This document shows, in pieces, positions 61,072 through 64,000 of a DNA stretch of 64,000 nucleotides. The stretch spans positions 38,302-102,301 of the forward strand of contig JAEUOZ010000038.1 of NCBI GenBank assembly GCA_016790225.1. The letters run 5' to 3'. Source of the stretch: Rubrivivax sp. Its GTDB lineage: Bacteria; Pseudomonadota; Gammaproteobacteria; Burkholderiales; Burkholderiaceae. The notes below the pieces were generated by a model. It made no database searches. It worked only from the letters and a program-made list of their open reading frames with translations, and was not told the DNA's origin. The translations under genes were made by a program, and so were the position numbers. Positions within the stretch are counted from its first letter, which is position 1, and each line of letters starts with the position of its first letter.

Positions 61072-61577
61072 GCCAACCGCTCCCCCCTGCCGACGGCCGC
61101 GACCCGGTCACCGGCCGGTTGGCGCCCGGTCACTCCGTCGCGCCGCGCAACCGATGGCGGCCGGGCCAGCCGACGCAGGCTGACCTAATCAAGGCCAAGC
61201 TCGAACCGCACCGGGAGCAGATCCTCGACAAAGCGATCGAGCTGGCCAAGGCAGGAGACCCCAAGAGCATGGCCCTGGTTTTGCAGTACCTGGCACCGCC
61301 GGCCCGCCCCGAAGGCGAGCGCATGGTCATCCCCAAGCTTGCTGCTGCCACCACGCTGCAGGAGCGTGCGAGCGCAGTGATCGAGGCTGTGGCTGATGGC
61401 ACCATCACTGCGGAGGCCGGGGCCATCGCGTTGGGCCTGCTGGACAAGTTCGCGCGTCTGGTGACGGTTGATGAGCACGAGCGCCGACTGGCCGCCCTCG
61501 AAGGCCGAAGCCCCAAACCCTCAACCCCCGCCGCTGACGTCGTCGACCTGACCGACACCAGCGATGACATCGCCTAA
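61068..61577 (+). CDS. Candidate terminase small subunit
   Basis: The 169-residue protein starts at GTG overlapping the previous stop. An N-terminal basic segment (Asn-Arg-Trp-Arg-Pro-Gly-Gln-Pro) is followed by helices with Ala-Lys-Ala-Gly-Asp-Pro-Lys-Ser-Met-Ala-Leu, a pattern found in small-terminase and DUF5681-like proteins. Its position two genes before the large terminase supports this. DNA recognition for packaging is the expected role; the family call is tentative. Confidence 0.55.
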   Translation: MSQPLPPADGRDPVTGRLAPGHSVAPRNRWRPGQPTQADLIKAKLEPHREQILDKAIELAKAGDPKSMALVLQYLAPPARPEGERMVIPKLAAATTLQERASAVIEAVADGTITAEAGAIALGLLDKFARLVTVDEHERRLAALEGRSPKPSTPAADVVDLTDTSDDIA

Positions 61578-61590
61578 CTCGGAGCCTCAC

Positions 61591-61863
61591 ATGCAACCAC
61601 AGAAGATCACCCCGACCACCACACGCGACCAGGACGAGGCCGCAGTACGCGACGCCGTGCGCGCCATCAACGCCAGCCCTCAAGGCGCAGCCCAGGCCAC
61701 CGCGCAGGCCGCGCACGCGCAGCTGGTCCAGGCGTACCGGGAAAAGTGGGGCGGGGTCCCTCCGGGAGTAGCCACCGTGACCGACCCTTACGAGGCAAGG
61801 CCGCTCGGCCGAGTGCAATTCCCGTGGCGGGCCTACCCCACGTCTGTGCCGGGCATCAAGTGA
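61591..61863 (+). CDS. Small hypothetical phage protein
   Basis: The 90-residue protein starts at an ATG preceded by GGAGCC. It has an acidic helical N-terminus and a compact C-terminal region with Val-Gln-Phe-Pro-Trp-Arg-Ala-Tyr-Pro. No family was recognised. It lies between the small-terminase candidate and the large terminase. An earlier in-frame ATG at 61564 overlaps the previous gene. Confidence 0.5.
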   Translation: MQPQKITPTTTRDQDEAAVRDAVRAINASPQGAAQATAQAAHAQLVQAYREKWGGVPPGVATVTDPYEARPLGRVQFPWRAYPTSVPGIK

Positions 61864-61882
61864 ACAGGCCAAGGCCAAGGCC

Positions 61883-63676
61883 ATGACCAAGAGCATTCGC
61901 ACCCGCCTGGACAAGCTGGAGGCCCACCACGCCCAAGCAGTTGGCGCGGATGTCAGAAGCCAGCTACCCGCCCTGCGCTACGCCGAACCGCGGGTCTACA
62001 ACACTGGTCAATTGCTGGAGTTGCGCGACGAAAGCGGCCAAGCCGGCGCCGTCGCGCGCGGGCTGCTACGCCTGAAGCGGCATGCCGAAGACGCGCCGCG
62101 CATAGCCTTTGACGCCGAGGCCGAGCTGATCCGCACCTGTGCGAGCTGCTACGCCGACCCGCTGGCCTGGGTCATTTTCGCGTTTGACTGGGGCACCGAA
62201 GCACCACTCAAGCTTGTACCGCTGCCCGAGCGGCTGCGTGACCGCTTCGCGGTCCAGCACGGCCCGGACGACTGGGCGGCGCAGTTCCTCGAAGATCTGG
62301 GCGCAGAGGTGCTTGCCCGGCCGTTCGACCGGGCAAGCGCCGTGCCGGCGGTCCGCATGGCCGTGGCCTCGGGCCACAGCATCGGCAAGACGGTCGCGCA
62401 GTCCTGGCTGGTGCTCTGGAGCATGGCCACGCGGGAGAACTGCCGGGGCGTGGCCACCAGCACAACCAGCGCACAGCTTGCCACGCGACTGTGGCCCGAG
62501 ATGCAGGCGTGGGTCAAACGCTCGCTGGTGTCGCACTGGTTCGACTGCAATACGGCGCGCAACAACATGCGCCTGTTCCACCGCGACCACCCCGAGGTGT
62601 GGCGCTTCGACGGTGCCACCGCTGCGCCGGAGAACTCCGAGGCCTTCGCCGGCTTGCACAACGCGACGAGTTCGACCGTGTTCCTGCTAGACGAGGCCAG
62701 CGGCATCGACGCACGCATCTGGCGGGCTATCGAGGGCTCGATGGTGGACGGCGCGCCGCTTCTGGTGGCAACGGGCAACCCGCTGCGCCGCGACGGCGAG
62801 TTCTACCGGGTGTTCACCGACCAGGCGCACCGCTGGAACCTGCGGCACGTCGACAGCCGCGAGGCGCACCTCACCAACAAGGCCCAGATCGGCGACTGGC
62901 TCGCTGATTGGGGCGAGGACTCGGATTTCTTCAAGTGCCGTGTGCGCGGGCTGTTCCCCTCGCAGAGCTTGAGCCAGTTCATCAGCGCCGACTCGGTGGC
63001 CGTTGCACGCGCTCGCGATGCCGGCATCCCGCCGCTGACCGAGGGCGCGATTCTGGGCTGCGACGTGGCCCGCTTCGGTACAGACGCCAGCACCATCGCC
63101 ACGCGCATCGGGCGCGACGCTCGCAGCTTCCCCATCAAGAGCTTCCGCGGCCTGGACACGCGGCAGTTGGCCATGGAGATAGGCCGCTGGGCCAACGAGT
63201 TGCGCACGCTCTACCGCATCCCCCGCGTGCTGACCTGCGTGGACGGCATCGGCATCGGCGCGGGCGTGGTCGACACGCTGCGGGCCATGGGCTTCGACGT
63301 GATCGACGTGCAGGCCGCTGGCCGGGCGCGCGACGAGCGCAAGCACGCCAATGTCCGCGCCGAGCTGTGGGGCGGCATGCGCGACTGGATCACCTCAGAG
63401 GGGCTGCTCGCTGACGACGACGAACTGGCCGAAGACCTCGCCGCACCGGACTACCTGTTCGACAAACGTGGCCGCATCCAGATCGAGAAGAAGGACGCCA
63501 TCCGCGCCCGCCTCGGCCGCTCGCCAGACCGTGGGGACGCGCTGGCGCTGACCTTCGCGGTCGCAACGCCAGTCGTGAAGCCCGGGGCGTGGGACGACGA
63601 GTTCGGGGAGTACAACGAGGCCGAGCGGCAGACTGTGCTGGCCTACAACCCGTTCGCCGCGTCAGGGTTTGCGTGA
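61883..63676 (+). CDS. terL: Phage terminase large subunit
   Basis: The 597-residue protein has an ATPase Walker A-like Ser-Gly-His-Ser-Ile-Gly-Lys-Thr at 163-170 and Walker B Leu-Leu-Asp-Glu-Ala at 268-272. The RNase H-like nuclease domain has Asp394 (Gly-Cys-Asp-Val-Ala-Arg-Phe-Gly), an Asp-Gly-Ile-Gly-Ile-Gly segment near 455, and a C-terminal Asp-Arg-Gly-Asp-Ala-Leu-Ala. It cuts concatemeric phage DNA and drives it into the prohead. A complete terminase supports a headful or cos phage ancestry. Confidence 0.88.
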   Translation: MTKSIRTRLDKLEAHHAQAVGADVRSQLPALRYAEPRVYNTGQLLELRDESGQAGAVARGLLRLKRHAEDAPRIAFDAEAELIRTCASCYADPLAWVIFAFDWGTEAPLKLVPLPERLRDRFAVQHGPDDWAAQFLEDLGAEVLARPFDRASAVPAVRMAVASGHSIGKTVAQSWLVLWSMATRENCRGVATSTTSAQLATRLWPEMQAWVKRSLVSHWFDCNTARNNMRLFHRDHPEVWRFDGATAAPENSEAFAGLHNATSSTVFLLDEASGIDARIWRAIEGSMVDGAPLLVATGNPLRRDGEFYRVFTDQAHRWNLRHVDSREAHLTNKAQIGDWLADWGEDSDFFKCRVRGLFPSQSLSQFISADSVAVARARDAGIPPLTEGAILGCDVARFGTDASTIATRIGRDARSFPIKSFRGLDTRQLAMEIGRWANELRTLYRIPRVLTCVDGIGIGAGVVDTLRAMGFDVIDVQAAGRARDERKHANVRAELWGGMRDWITSEGLLADDDELAEDLAAPDYLFDKRGRIQIEKKDAIRARLGRSPDRGDALALTFAVATPVVKPGAWDDEFGEYNEAERQTVLAYNPFAASGFA

Positions 63677-63888
63677 TGCATCGTCGGCCCGTGTTCATCG
63701 TGCTGGGCACCCCGCCCGCCTTCGTGCTGGGTTGGGCCCTGATTGACCCGCAGGCCGATCTCATCACCGTGACGGCGCCCAACGGCCGCAGCGAGACCAC
63801 GCAGATCGGCGGCGGCTATGCGCCGGCACTGGCCAAGCAGTTGTTGTCGGAAAGCTTGACTAGGAGTCCGCGCGGCAGAACCGGGTAG
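63676..63888 (+). CDS. Small hypothetical phage protein, possibly truncated by the IS
   Basis: The 70-residue frame overlaps the terminase stop by one base. It starts with a hydrophobic stretch (Val-Phe-Ile-Val-Leu-Gly) and no family was recognised. Its end lies about 40 bp before the transposase start codon, so the C-terminus may have been replaced by IS sequence. Confidence 0.45.
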   Translation: MHRRPVFIVLGTPPAFVLGWALIDPQADLITVTAPNGRSETTQIGGGYAPALAKQLLSESLTRSPRGRTG

Positions 63889-63928
63889 ATCCTGATGCCC
63901 AGTGGCATGCGGCATGCATTGAAGGGGC

Positions 63929-64000
63929 ATGCCTGGAAGCTATCGCCCCTACGAACCTGACCAAGTGATGCTGCTGCCGGCGGCGCCGCAAGACTGGCTG
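63929..64000 (+). CDS. IS1182-type transposase, N-terminus only (runs off the window)
   Basis: Only 24 codons are visible. They encode Tyr-Arg-Pro-Tyr-Glu-Pro-Asp-Gln near residues 5-12, followed by Leu-Leu-Pro and ending in Asp-Trp-Leu, matching the conserved start of IS1182-family transposases. AAGGGG lies 2-7 bases before the ATG. The left inverted repeat should lie between about 63880 and 63925; imperfect GGCATGC motifs occur there. Confidence 0.65.
   Translation, partial: MPGSYRPYEPDQVMLLPAAPQDWL

Larger units (their letters stand above)
52444..64000. mobile_element. Left portion of an integrated prophage-like element
   Basis: The element starts at the tRNA-Val 3'-half att site, with the integrase just inside. 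It contains small DNA-binding genes, a replication protein, a structured repeat region, and terminase genes. It continues past the window's right edge, where an IS has inserted. Capsid and tail genes are not visible, so it could be a prophage or a phage-like satellite. Confidence 0.8.

Overview
The window is high-GC DNA from a betaproteobacterium, most likely Burkholderiales in or near the Comamonadaceae/Sphaerotilaceae. The evidence is family-level: a recC-recB-recD cluster, a DUF4148 secreted protein, a 4-hydroxybenzoate to protocatechuate 4,5-cleavage cluster (pobA, ligAB), dense FIST/GGDEF-EAL signalling, and many ATGA-type gene overlaps. No rRNA, complete tRNA or CRISPR array was found.

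Layout. 1-5333: a membrane protein cut by the window edge, a FIST sensor followed by a PAS-GGDEF-EAL protein, and an exported MsrB-MsrA repair pair. 5506-21915: the centrepiece, a 16-gene operon for uptake and breakdown of linear ureides. It encodes allophanate hydrolase (AtzF), the AtzG/AtzE carboxybiuret hydrolase, an AtzH/HpxZ-type DUF3225 protein, a biuret-hydrolase-like cysteine hydrolase, a second divergent cysteine hydrolase, a BMP/nucleoside-type ABC importer, an oligopeptide-type ABC importer and a GntR regulator. A strong sigma-54 promoter match lies about 35 bp before the first gene. The cyanuric acid ring-opening enzyme AtzD is absent, so biuret, triuret or a related urate/urea-derived ureide is the likely input.

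22098-36913: an AbfB-domain secreted protein, a 79-bp tandem repeat, two overlapping paralogous regulators (BTAD/SARP-type N-terminus plus beta-propeller), a small basic protein divergent from a LysR/alpha-beta-hydrolase pair with two operator-like dyads, a zinc metallopeptidase, a thioesterase, and a possible nucleotide-signalling or conflict module (PGDYG protein, a deoxyribosyltransferase-like/helical-repeat/SLOG-like protein, and a convergent patatin-like phospholipase). 36969-46606: recCBD. 46815-51096: two small proteins and the LysR-ligA-ligB-pobA cluster for 4-hydroxybenzoate and protocatechuate catabolism. 51176-52171: a CcdA-like relic and a VapBC pair.

52444-64000: the left part of an integrated prophage-like element. 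Its left boundary is the 3' half of a tRNA-Val(CAC) gene, with that gene's terminator preserved outside. Then come a tyrosine integrase, small DNA-binding proteins, a DUF3987-type replication protein, a structured repeat region that may be an origin or control region, unknown small genes, and packaging genes including the large terminase. The window ends in the first codons of an apparent IS1182-type transposase inserted just after the terminase region. The intact tRNA-Val and the right att site should lie beyond the window.
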